64,000 nt of DNA from Microvirga vignae. Lineage in GTDB: Bacteria > Pseudomonadota > Alphaproteobacteria > Rhizobiales > Beijerinckiaceae. Below, piece after piece: positions 26,925-33,870 of the stretch (positions are counted from its first letter, which is position 1; each line of letters begins with the position of its first letter). Location: NCBI RefSeq assembly GCF_001017175.1, contig NZ_LCYG01000042.1:23706-87705 (forward strand), written 5' to 3'. The translations under genes were made by a program, and so were the position numbers. The notes beneath the pieces were generated by a model. That model searched no databases, was not told where the DNA came from, and was given only the letters and a program-made list of their open reading frames with translations.

Positions 26925-27035
26925 CCGCCCTTCCATTGCCGACACCTTTGCCAACCCCTGTCAAAGGACTATGCTCAAGCTAGCGCCGTGCGCGGCAACC
27001 AAGTGCGCATGGCGCTCACAAGGGAGGAGCCGGGC

Positions 27036-27059
27036 ATGTTTGCCTGGTCAAAAGCATAA
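27036..27059 (+). CDS. Possible seven-codon leader peptide upstream of ald
   Basis: An ATG at 27036 opens MFAWSKA and a TAA. It is preceded by an excellent Shine-Dalgarno (GGGAGGAG at 27022-27029, 6 nt from the ATG). The stop ends 15 nt before the ald start, whose own site (AAAGG) is weaker. This arrangement suggests a translated upstream reading frame that could couple or modulate ald translation. The evidence is the spacing and the strength of the site only. Confidence 0.35.
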   Translation: MFAWSKA

Positions 27060-27074
27060 AGGTTGGAACAAACC

Positions 27075-28190
27075 ATGCGTATCGGCGTGCCGAAAGAAAT
27101 CAAGAACCACGAGTACCGTGTAGGCCTCGTACCCTCATCCGTCGCAGAGCTTGTGCACCACGGTCACAGTGTGATGATCGAACGCGGCGCGGGTCTGGGC
27201 GCAGGAGTGACGGATCGCGAATATGAAGCCACAGGGGCCGTCATCGTTGACGGGCCAGACCGGATCTTCGCAGAGGCGGAGATGGTCGTGAAGGTGAAGG
27301 AGCCCCTGGCGGAGGAGCGCAGGCGTCTTCGCCCTGGCCAAGTTCTCTTCACCTATCTCCATCTCGCGCCCGACCTGAAGCAGACCGAGGATCTCGTCAA
27401 GAGCGGCGCCACCTGCATCGCCTACGAGACGGTGACGTCGGCAGCCGGCGCCCTGCCGTTGCTGACGCCCATGTCGGAGGTCGCCGGGCGTCTCGCGCCG
27501 CAAGTGGGGGCGCATTGTCTCGAGAAGGCACAAGGCGGGCGCGGCGTTCTGCTCGGCGGCGTTCCCGGCGTGCCTGGGGCGGAAGTGGTCATTCTCGGGG
27601 GCGGCGTGTCTGGGACGCATGCAGCCACCATCGCCCTCGGCATGGGTGCGCATGTCACGGTGATCGACCGCTCGGCCGATGTGCTGCGCCGCCTGTCGGC
27701 CCAGTTCAACGGAGCCGTGCGCACAGTCTTCTCCACGCGCGATGCCGTTGCCCAGGCCGTCACAAACGCCGATCTGGTCATCGGCGCCGTTCTGGTGCCC
27801 GGAGCGGCAGCCCCGAAGCTGATCACCGCCGAGATGGTGCGGCAGATGAAGGCGGGCTCCGTATTCGTCGACATCGCCATCGATCAGGGCGGATGCTCCG
27901 AAACATCGCGACCCACGACCCATTCCGCCCCGACCTACATCGTGGACGACGTGGTTCATTACTGCGTCACCAACATGCCGGGGGCAGTGGCTCGCACTTC
28001 CACGTTCGCGCTCAACAACGTCACCCTGCCCTTCACCCTTGCGCTGGCGGACAAGGGATGGCGACAGGCACTGAAGGATGATCGTTTCCTGCGTGACGGC
28101 CTCAACGTCCATGCCGGAAAGATCACATGTCGCCCGGTCGCGGAGGCGCATGGGCTTGCCTATACTCCGGCCGAGGAGGTTCTCGGCTAA
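27075..28190 (+). CDS. ald: Alanine dehydrogenase
   Basis: A 371-residue NAD-dependent enzyme that interconverts L-alanine and pyruvate plus ammonia. I take the ATG at 27075 (MRIGVPKEIKNHEYRVGL), the universal start of the family, over a TTG four codons upstream. Substrate residues Arg in HEYRVGL, Lys in MVVKVKEP and His in FTYLHLAP are present. The Rossmann motif is VVILGGGVSGTHAATIALGMG. The catalytic Asp is in FVDIAIDQGG. The length is standard. A short leader peptide may precede it. Confidence 0.95.
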   Translation: MRIGVPKEIKNHEYRVGLVPSSVAELVHHGHSVMIERGAGLGAGVTDREYEATGAVIVDGPDRIFAEAEMVVKVKEPLAEERRRLRPGQVLFTYLHLAPDLKQTEDLVKSGATCIAYETVTSAAGALPLLTPMSEVAGRLAPQVGAHCLEKAQGGRGVLLGGVPGVPGAEVVILGGGVSGTHAATIALGMGAHVTVIDRSADVLRRLSAQFNGAVRTVFSTRDAVAQAVTNADLVIGAVLVPGAAAPKLITAEMVRQMKAGSVFVDIAIDQGGCSETSRPTTHSAPTYIVDDVVHYCVTNMPGAVARTSTFALNNVTLPFTLALADKGWRQALKDDRFLRDGLNVHAGKITCRPVAEAHGLAYTPAEEVLG

Positions 28191-28253
28191 TACAATGCAA
28201 GGAACATCGAACGAGGCGTGGCAGTTCACTCATGACAGAGTGGAGCGTCACCC

Positions 28254-29093
28254 ATGCCTCGTTTGAGCAGCAACCCCGTCGAAGTGTTGGCCCGCTTGGG
28301 ATACGGCGCGCGCGGAGTTGTCTATGGCCTCGTCGGCTGCTTGGCCCTTCTTGCCGCGATCGGTTCGGGCGGCCAGACCGGCGGCAGCCGCAGCGCACTG
28401 CAAACCCTTCTCTCGCAACCGCTAGGCCAAATCTGGCTTGTTCTGATCGCGCTTGGTCTCTTCGGATTCTGCATCTGGCGCGTGGTGGAGGCGCTGACCG
28501 ATGCCGACCATCGCGGATCCGACATGAAGGGCTGGGGCGTCAGGATAGCCCATCTCATCAGCGGCGCGATTTATGCCGGCCTTGGCGTGTCTGCCTTGAG
28601 GCTTGCGTTGGGCCGGGGCTCTGGCGGCGGAGAAGACCAAGCCGCACAGGATTGGACGGCTTGGCTCATGAGCAAGCCCTTCGGATTATGGCTTGTGGGC
28701 CTGATCGGCCTCGCCGTTGCGGCGACAGGTCTCGGCTTTGCCTGGAAAGCCTGGCGCGGTGATGCCGCAGCGCGTCTTTCGCTGCCGGCCGACAAGCGGC
28801 AATGGGTGATCTCCCTCGGGCGCATGGGATTTGCCGCGCGCGGCGTCGTCTTCGTCATCATCGGCGGCTTTCTCATCCTCGCGGCGCTTCACGGCTCTTC
28901 GTCAGAGGTCCATGGTCTCGGCGGCGCTTTGCAAACCCTGCAGCAGCAACCCTATGGCTGGGTGCTGCTGGCGTTGACGGCGATAGGCCTCTTCGCCTTT
29001 GGTCTTTTCGGCTTGGTGCAGGCTCGCTACCGCCACATCGATGCTCCAGACATCGACGACGCGAAAGCAGCCGTGGCACAGATAGAGCGTTGA
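28254..29093 (+). CDS. DUF1206 domain membrane protein
   Basis: A 279-residue protein with six transmembrane segments arranged as three repeats of a two-helix unit. Each repeat opens with a similar phrase: ARLGYGARGVVYGLVGCLAL, HLISGAIYAGLGVSAL, GRMGFAARGVVFVIIGGFLI. This triplication is the mark of DUF1206. No function is established for the family. It lies 63 bp after ald on the same strand and might be co-transcribed with it. Confidence 0.85.
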   Translation: MPRLSSNPVEVLARLGYGARGVVYGLVGCLALLAAIGSGGQTGGSRSALQTLLSQPLGQIWLVLIALGLFGFCIWRVVEALTDADHRGSDMKGWGVRIAHLISGAIYAGLGVSALRLALGRGSGGGEDQAAQDWTAWLMSKPFGLWLVGLIGLAVAATGLGFAWKAWRGDAAARLSLPADKRQWVISLGRMGFAARGVVFVIIGGFLILAALHGSSSEVHGLGGALQTLQQQPYGWVLLALTAIGLFAFGLFGLVQARYRHIDAPDIDDAKAAVAQIER

Positions 29094-29182
29094 TCCGGGT
29101 TCAACCTGATCGCTTACGACACGTGCTCAAAGACGAAGGCGCCAAGAGGGGAGTTTCCTGAATGCCTTTGTGCATGATTGTC

Positions 29183-29407
29183 TCAAGAGTTCCATGCCGC
29201 GAGACCAGTCCAGTCCGCGTCGTGAGAATCTCGATTGGCCCAATAGTAGCCGCATTCGATCATGGCGATCTTCTGCTCCGCGAGGCTGACCAGAACACTG
29301 TCAGGCGTTGAAAGTCTCAGCTCCCGCAACACGTCCTTGATCTCCTTGAGGGCATGGTTAATGACCATTGGAACTTCACCCGCCATCAATTTCTGCTCCA
29401 GTACCAT
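29183..29407 (-). CDS. Hypothetical small protein, 74 residues
   Basis: I use the ATG at 29407 (MVLEQKLMAGEVPMVINHAL); the open frame continues 32 codons further up, but that part is Cys-rich and unlike a protein start. It is largely helical (LKEIKDVLRELRLSTPD) with a C-terminus containing ECGYYWANRD. I do not recognise a family. The gene stands alone between DUF1206 and the tonB remnant, and coding is plausible but unproven. Confidence 0.45.
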   Translation of the reverse strand: MVLEQKLMAGEVPMVINHALKEIKDVLRELRLSTPDSVLVSLAEQKIAMIECGYYWANRDSHDADWTGLAAWNS

Positions 29408-29655
29408 CGGCAATGCTCCACATAACTGCGGTGGATGATCCACGTCCTTTCGGTCTGACGATCTCACGGCCAGCCAAAAGCAGAGTCCATCGCACTTGAT
29501 CAAACGAGCAGGTCACCGTCGGATCGACTGCTTCGGCCATGAGCTTAAGCGTCCCAAGAGGACGTCAGGCTTACGGTCACGTTACAGTTGTGTAATGCAG
29601 TTGTCGGGTTCGGGAGGTGTTCCCGATCACATGACAAGCGCTCTGACGGCTCTTC

Positions 29656-30180
29656 TCACCGCAGACTGAAGCGAAGAGGCACCGTAAAGGTGAGTTGCTG
29701 CTTCGGAAGCGAATCCGGTGCTGGAGGCAGTGCGGTTCCGGGTGCCGCTGTCGCCAAGGCGGCCTGGTCGAGAATATTGTTCCCCGTGCTGCGCACCAAT
29801 GATGCACTGATGATGCGGCCGGAGCGCTGCATCATGAAGTGGATGGTTGCGACGCCCGATATCTCCTGCGAGCGCGCGGCATCAGGATAGCGAAGGCGGC
29901 TGCGCAGGGCCGCTGCCAGTTGAGCCGCATAGCGATTGATCACGTTCGGATCCGCGGAAGCCGCAGCGCCTCCGGTGTTCTCGCGTGACGAGGCGGCCTG
30001 CTGCTGCCGTGGAGCCGAAGAGGCAACGTTCTTCTTCAGCGGGGGCTTATGCGGCTTGGGAGGATCCTTGCGCTCCGTCTTGGGCTGCATAGACGGCTTC
30101 ACCGGCTCTGGGACAGGTTTCGGCTCGACAGTCTCCTCCGGCAGAGGCAGGGCTTCGACCGCCTTTGGCTCGTCCTGGCG
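29656..30180 (-). pseudogene. TonB C-terminal remnant, N-terminus lost
   Basis: The minus-strand frame encodes a Pro/Lys/Glu-rich spacer (EPKAVEALPLPEETVEPKPV) followed by a TonB C-terminal domain (INRYAAQLAAALRSRLRYPD, GVATIHFMMQRSGRIISASL). This is the part that contacts outer-membrane receptors. The N-terminal membrane anchor needed for ExbB-ExbD coupling is absent: homology starts abruptly at about 30180, where the frame meets a stop 33 bases beyond. The same point is where a plus-strand mobile-element remnant begins. A deletion or insertion junction is therefore inferred at about 30175-30190. A GTG at 30102 could start a soluble 148-residue fragment, which would lack the anchor. Confidence 0.7.
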
Positions 30181-30182
30181 GA

Positions 30183-30983
30183 GAGCGCAACTGCATCCTT
30201 TGCCGGCACTTCATCACATCGCCCATATGGGAGCCCCAATTGCGTATGTATGGGACGCTTCTCAACCGGCGACTTGCAATCAGGGCGGAGCGGGTTGTCG
30301 CAAACGACGTGAAACTCTCGACCACGTATCAGCTTCAGGGAGTTGCTGAAGACCTGATGGAACAGGCACGGATTGATCGTGATATGGAGTTCCTGCGTCA
30401 GGAGGAGCTTCGACTCACTTCGGAGGTCAGATTGCTGGATCAGGCGATTTGGAACACGGCATTGCTCGTCGAAGCGTGCACCAAGATTCGAACCAACGGT
30501 GACGCTACGGAAAATCCTATGAATGCGCTCATAGTGCACGATCCGGGCTCTGTTAACGAGTTCATCGAGACCAGCGATTTTGCTCAAGCCGCATATCTGA
30601 CGGAATTTGGAAAACTCTATCCCATCATGAGAGACGATGAGGTCGAGGCATCCTTCCGCACAGCGGTCGACAGGATGTTCTGGAACATGGGGGTGACACC
30701 GATCTCGTTCATGCCTGGCGACGATGACGATAAGGCTAGCGCTTATCGTGATGTTTCATGGCTGATCCTCAAGCAGTTCCAAACGCCGGAAATCCGAGCG
30801 CTCGAGTCGGGTGCCATGAGGCTGCAAGATCTAAATATTCAAGCAGAGATCAGCGATCTGATGGAACGGGCACTCGGGCCGCCGATCGAGATCATGACCC
30901 ATCGGGCCCTACCAGATGGTCGTTTGTCCTCTGAGAGGCCGAAGAAGAGACGCCAAACGACGGTGCGGGTAGCAACAGCATGA
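30183..30983 (+). pseudogene. 3' fragment resembling gamma-mobile-trio recombinase gmtZ
   Basis: The open frame begins in sequence shared with the antisense tonB relic, so its first residues are not native. From about 30190 it reads NCILCRHFITSP with a CxxC pair, then a long charged helical stretch, ending in a basic tail (ERPKKRRQTTVRVATA). This resembles what I recall of the C-terminal part of the large GmtZ recombinase-like proteins of gamma-mobile-trio elements, where a C..CR.FITGP motif occurs. Only some 265 residues remain. The stop overlaps the next start (ATGA, 30980-30983), as expected of gmtZ-gmtX. Base composition is AT-richer than the chromosomal neighbours. The family call is tentative. 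Confidence 0.45.
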
Positions 30984-31645
30984 AGCCAGGAAAGAGAGCC
31001 CACCAGATCCTTGCGAATGCTAAGGAAGCCTCGCAAAAGATCATTGATGACCTACCTATTCATAAAAAGGTGCAAAGGCTGAACGCGGAAAGAATTGTCG
31101 CGGCTTGCGAGTCTCTGATTACCGCTAGGCCCATCCAGGAGCCGACGTCTACTGCGGTGGAAGAGGTTGGAAAGCTTCGGTATCCAAAGTTTCCGGCTAC
31201 ACAGTCGCTTCTTAACCGTTATGCTGGAATACTGCGCATCTGGCGCACGGCGTTTCATAACATCGTCGATCTCACGAGTCCAGTTCCGAAACGGGACTCC
31301 GGGGAGTTGTTCATCGAGCCGCAATCACTTCAAGGACTCGATGCCGGGACTCGTGCACAGATAGAGCTTATGATGGCGTTGCTGAACGAGGCGAATAGAG
31401 ACCGCAATCGCCTCCGTCAGATAGTCAGGCAGAAGATCCCCGCTCCGGATGTTTAAGCGGGTGCCAGCTCGAATTCCAATCAAGAATTGGCCCCGCTGAG
31501 GCAGTGGCTCAATGACTTGAAACGCATCAATGGCTACCTAGAAGTGGACGCGGCTGGCGTCCGCATTACGGCGCATGCACGTCCACGCGTCATCGTCATG
31601 CCAAAGGATGTTCTGGACTCTATTTCCCGAATATGTGGACTATGA
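30980..31645 (+). pseudogene. gmtX-like gene interrupted by an in-frame TAA
   Basis: Encodes 158 residues to a TAA at 31454-31456. The N-terminal half (HKKVQRLNAERIVAACESLI, LNRYAGILRIWRTAF) resembles the GmtX helix-turn-helix region, and LDAGTRAQIELMMALLNEAN its later coiled segment. After the TAA the same frame stays open to 31645 and reads APLRQWLNDLKRINGYLEVD, then AGVRITAHARPRVIVMPKD. This looks like the C-terminal block often seen in such mobile-element proteins. I infer a nonsense mutation in a longer gene. The shorter 158-residue product could still be made. Family confidence is moderate to low. Confidence 0.45.
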
Positions 31646-31712
31646 AGGGGTCGTTGCGGGAGTGCGTGCATCTGAGAAACAACTGGTTCTCGCAACGATC
31701 CGATGATGGAGA

Positions 31713-32003
31713 TGGCGTCCGCGGAGGGACTCGAACCCCCGACCTCAGGTTTCATCCCACTTCGGCTTTCACCGCCGCCCGAAGACGTTCGTGGTCTGGA
31801 CTGTCCCTTCACCATAGGCCGAAGCCCTTAGGTGCTGCCCGTCCAGTCTCTACACCTTCCCCTCGCGGGGCTTGGCTCGGGATCGGCATACCGCATATGC
31901 AGTGAAGCTTTCCCCGACTTTGAGCAGATCGATTGCAGCGTTTCCGAACTGCAACCCCCAATTTATAGGAAACCTTTGCTCTGTCCTGCTGAGCTACGCG
32001 GAC
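31713..32003 (-). tRNA. tRNA-Arg(CCU), interrupted by a group I intron
   Basis: Minus strand. The 5' exon (32003-31967) starts GTCCGCGTAGCTCAGCAGGA, giving an acceptor strand, a D arm (GCTC/GAGC) and anticodon CCT at positions 34-36. The 3' exon (31752-31716) starts AAACCTGAGGTCGGGGGTTC, giving the anticodon 3' side, T arm (GGGGG-TTCGAGT-CCCTC) and acceptor CGCGGAC, discriminator G. CCA is encoded (31715-31713). Joining the exons yields a full cloverleaf with loop TTCCTAA; only the outermost anticodon-stem pair (27-43, A-G) is mismatched. It decodes the rare AGG codon. Mobile-element debris lies on its downstream side. Confidence 0.9.
31753..31966 (-). ncRNA. Group I intron in the tRNA-Arg(CCU) anticodon loop, 214 nt
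   Basis: It lies immediately after the third anticodon base. The 5' exon end TTCCT can pair with intron GGGGG (starting 8 nt into the intron), with the obligatory U-G wobble at the splice site, forming P1 with loop ATAAATT. Downstream the RNA contains AGACTGGACGGGCAGCACCT and AAGGGACAGTCCAGA, which match the P7/P3 core strands of the small IC3 introns of bacterial tRNAs. The last nucleotide is G, as required. No open reading frame is inside. Such self-splicing introns are known in tRNA-Arg(CCU) of Agrobacterium and tRNA-Ile of Azoarcus. Confidence 0.88.
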
Positions 32004-32164
32004 GAACCCACTTCCAATGTCTGAATAGTGCGGCTTTCACCCTAAAGCAACAGTTCTCCGCTCGTCTAGGCCTGGAAACCCCATCGCATGCATTGCGGTA
32101 GACATACCAGATTTTATATTCTGGAGTTTCAGATACTTAACAGTTTCTGGTAGGGTGATAGGGT

Positions 32165-32199
32165 CCAGGAACCGCTCTGTCCTGCTGAGCTACGGGACC
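32165..32199 (-). pseudogene. Displaced 5' half of a tRNA-Arg-like gene
   Basis: Minus strand reads GGTCCCGTAGCTCAGCAGGA and continues CAGAGCGGTTCCT, a tRNA acceptor strand, D arm and half an anticodon stem, then stops resembling a tRNA. Its D-arm region is identical over 21 bp to the intact tRNA gene (31978-31998 and 32174-32194), but the acceptor strand differs (GGTCCCG against GTCCGCG). So it is not a simple duplication of the neighbour. It looks like the left-over 5' part of a resident tRNA-Arg broken in the anticodon loop. Confidence 0.65.
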
Positions 32200-32467
32200 G
32201 CGTGAGCAAATCGGGTTTAGCATGGTCGCAGCGGGCATTCCAGAGGGTTGCGGTTTACGTTCCGCCCCTCGACTGGCACCAGCCTCGAAACGTCGCTGAA
32301 CGGGCCGCCGTGTCACCGGCCGTCGGCACGGCAGCAGGGTCAGGCCGGTTAGCATGTCGCGGCCTCCAGCATATGCACTGGAAGCATCGTGTGCTCGTAA
32401 GGTGTGTCGGGCTACATGACATAGGGCTGGGACGTGTCGGGTTTCGCGTTTCGAGGATAGCCCTCCA
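32200..32467. other. Spacer between tRNA fragment and secreted-protein pseudogene
   Basis: About 270 bases without a gene I can support. An open frame on the minus strand crosses it but is Arg/Pro-rich, lacks any domain and also runs through the pseudogene and tRNA fragment in the wrong frame. No repeat or RNA structure was recognised. Confidence 0.4.
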
Positions 32468-32950
32468 TCATTCCCTTGGCCCCACCACCATGACGTGAGG
32501 ACCTGTCTCGACCCAGTTGGTGTCGGCCTCGGGCATTTGGGCGTAAGGATTGGTGTTGCTGGCGTCCGTGCCGCTTGCGGGCATGTAGAGAAAGCCGACC
32601 TTGTTCCTCGGCGGCTCCTTCTTCTCGATCCAGGCTTTAGCCCAGTCCATCGCATTCCGGCGCATTCCGGTCACCACGCATGGGGTCGGGTCCCGGCGTG
32701 CTCGGGTTGTCCGGCAGGCAGGTAAAGCCGTTGATTCCTTTCCTCAGTTCCCGCATCTGCCCATCGGAGGAAATCGCCACGATGGTGGCAACCTTGGCGA
32801 CAGCAGGCGGAGTCGCCGCCATGGAACTCTTGATGAGATCCTCATCGCTCATGGAAGCTGCCGTGTGCTGATGCTGGGCAGAAGCGTGCCGATGAAGGCG
32901 AAAGTCATAGCGCTGCAGGCAAACCATGCGAGAGTGTGATGCCTTTTCAT
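32468..32950 (-). pseudogene. Frameshifted gene for a small secreted protein of unknown function
   Basis: The parts lie in three pieces. A signal-peptide-like start (MKRHHTLAWFACSAMTFAFI, from 32950) is in one frame. The body (SAQHQHTAASMSDEDLIKSS, then TLRKG-like RELRKGINGFTCLPDN) is in a second. The end (AMDWAKAWIEKKEPP, GTDASNTNPYAQMPEA, NWVETGPHVMVVG) is in the third. I recall intact homologues in related bacteria that join these blocks in one frame, so shifts near 32880 and 32680 are inferred. The ancestral product was an exported protein of about 160 residues without known function. Confidence 0.65.
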
Positions 32951-33095
32951 GGCTCACCTCCATGGCTGCGCGACCAGCTTGCCTATCCTACCCCCTCCCC
33001 CGCCTCAGAGAACGAACTATCTTGGGGGAACCGCGCCGTGCATTCCGGAACTCCCCACCCATGGATCGGTTTGTGAGAGGAATCGGAGGTATTTC

Positions 33096-33308
33096 ATGGC
33101 TCAGACCCTGCGCGATTTTCTCAAAGCTGTTGAGAACCTTCCCCCTGATACTCTGCTCTGCGTCGCGGAGGTGGACGAGGCTTTCGCGTCCCATGTGGAG
33201 GAGTTCGAGATCGTCGAGAACGCCAAGCTGCAAAACAAGAAGTCGGAGAGCTCTGAGGCAGTCGAACTCGGCAATGGCAATCAGACCGTCGTGGTGATCC
33301 GCTGGTAG
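33096..33308 (+). CDS. Hypothetical protein, 70 residues
   Basis: The ATG at 33096 is chosen because GGAGGT lies 7 nt upstream; an earlier in-frame start would add a Pro/Arg-rich stretch with no such site. The protein is acidic, with an N-terminal helix (LRDFLKAVENLPPDTLLCV), a central Glu-rich segment and a C-terminal strand (NQTVVVIRW). No family recognised. Short genes of this sort are common beside rhizobial variable regions. Confidence 0.6.
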   Translation: MAQTLRDFLKAVENLPPDTLLCVAEVDEAFASHVEEFEIVENAKLQNKKSESSEAVELGNGNQTVVVIRW

Positions 33309-33436
33309 GGCGACAAGCCTGCTGTCACGCCTGAAACCAACGACAGCGTGATCGATTGACCCTGCGAGCAGATGTTCAAGGCGCATGCGTCTTGGGCATT
33401 CCCCATCCCAGGCAACGAACAATCAGGATCTTCGCG

Positions 33437-33583
33437 ATGCCCAAGAATATCCCAGGCTCCCGTACGAACCCCGAGGGCATTCCTCAGGAAGGCCATGGCG
33501 GCTCCAACACCCGCGGCACGCAGCATCGGCAGGGCAAGGATGGCAACGGTGCCCAGAAGCGTCAGCAAGAGAAGAAATCATGA
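33437..33583 (+). CDS. Small hydrophilic Gly/Asn/Gln-rich protein, 48 residues
   Basis: Starts at ATG 33437 (MPKNIPGSRTNPEGIPQEGH). Gly, Asn, Gln, Lys and Arg dominate and there are no hydrophobic segments, so it should be intrinsically disordered. The pattern HGGSNTRGTQHRQGKDGNGA is reminiscent of small stress-induced KGG-type proteins, though the exact motif is absent. The stop overlaps the next start (ATGA, 33580-33583), pointing to coupled translation of two similar proteins. I cannot give a function. Confidence 0.5.
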   Translation: MPKNIPGSRTNPEGIPQEGHGGSNTRGTQHRQGKDGNGAQKRQQEKKS

Positions 33584-33801
33584 GCAGCACCGGCAACCGC
33601 AGCAACCCGAACGAGACCCGCGTGGCGGGTCGTCGCGAGGGACAAGACGACCAGGCTCACACCAACGCCTCCGGTAAGCCCGATATCGGGCGCCAGGGCG
33701 GCGCGACCCACCAGGAAACCCGCGAGCACAACAAGCACAACGAGCCGGGCCAGAGCGGGCACAAGCCCCAGAAGCACAGCCCCCCACAGGAAAAGAACTA
33801 A
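33580..33801 (+). CDS. Small hydrophilic His/Gly/Gln-rich protein, 73 residues
   Basis: Follows the preceding gene with an ATGA overlap. The sequence (MSSTGNRSNPNETRVAGRRE and later QGGATHQETREHNKHNEPGQ) is fully polar, rich in His, Asn, Gln and Gly and lacks hydrophobic core residues. It is presumably disordered, perhaps a desiccation or stress protectant by composition. It ends HSPPQEKN. Coding is supported by the coupled start and by the composition shared with its partner; the role is unknown. Confidence 0.5.
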   Translation: MSSTGNRSNPNETRVAGRREGQDDQAHTNASGKPDIGRQGGATHQETREHNKHNEPGQSGHKPQKHSPPQEKN

Positions 33802-33870
33802 AGTTGCATTCTCAAGCCTAGCCGCCCTGCCACGCCTGCGTAAGATCCTTCGTCTCAGACGGGATCACGC

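Noticed and set aside
31978..32194. The 21-bp direct repeat as a possible CRISPR or attachment-site pair
   Set aside because: Only two copies occur, and both are tRNA D-arm sequence. It is explained by the two tRNA-like genes.
32137..32655. A 172-codon minus-strand open frame
   Set aside because: Crosses the tRNA fragment and the secreted-protein pseudogene in the wrong frame. The product is Arg/Pro/Thr low complexity.
29656..33000. An intact integrated element or prophage
   Set aside because: No complete integrase, transposase, structural phage gene or conjugation gene is present. Only fragments and a tRNA are seen.
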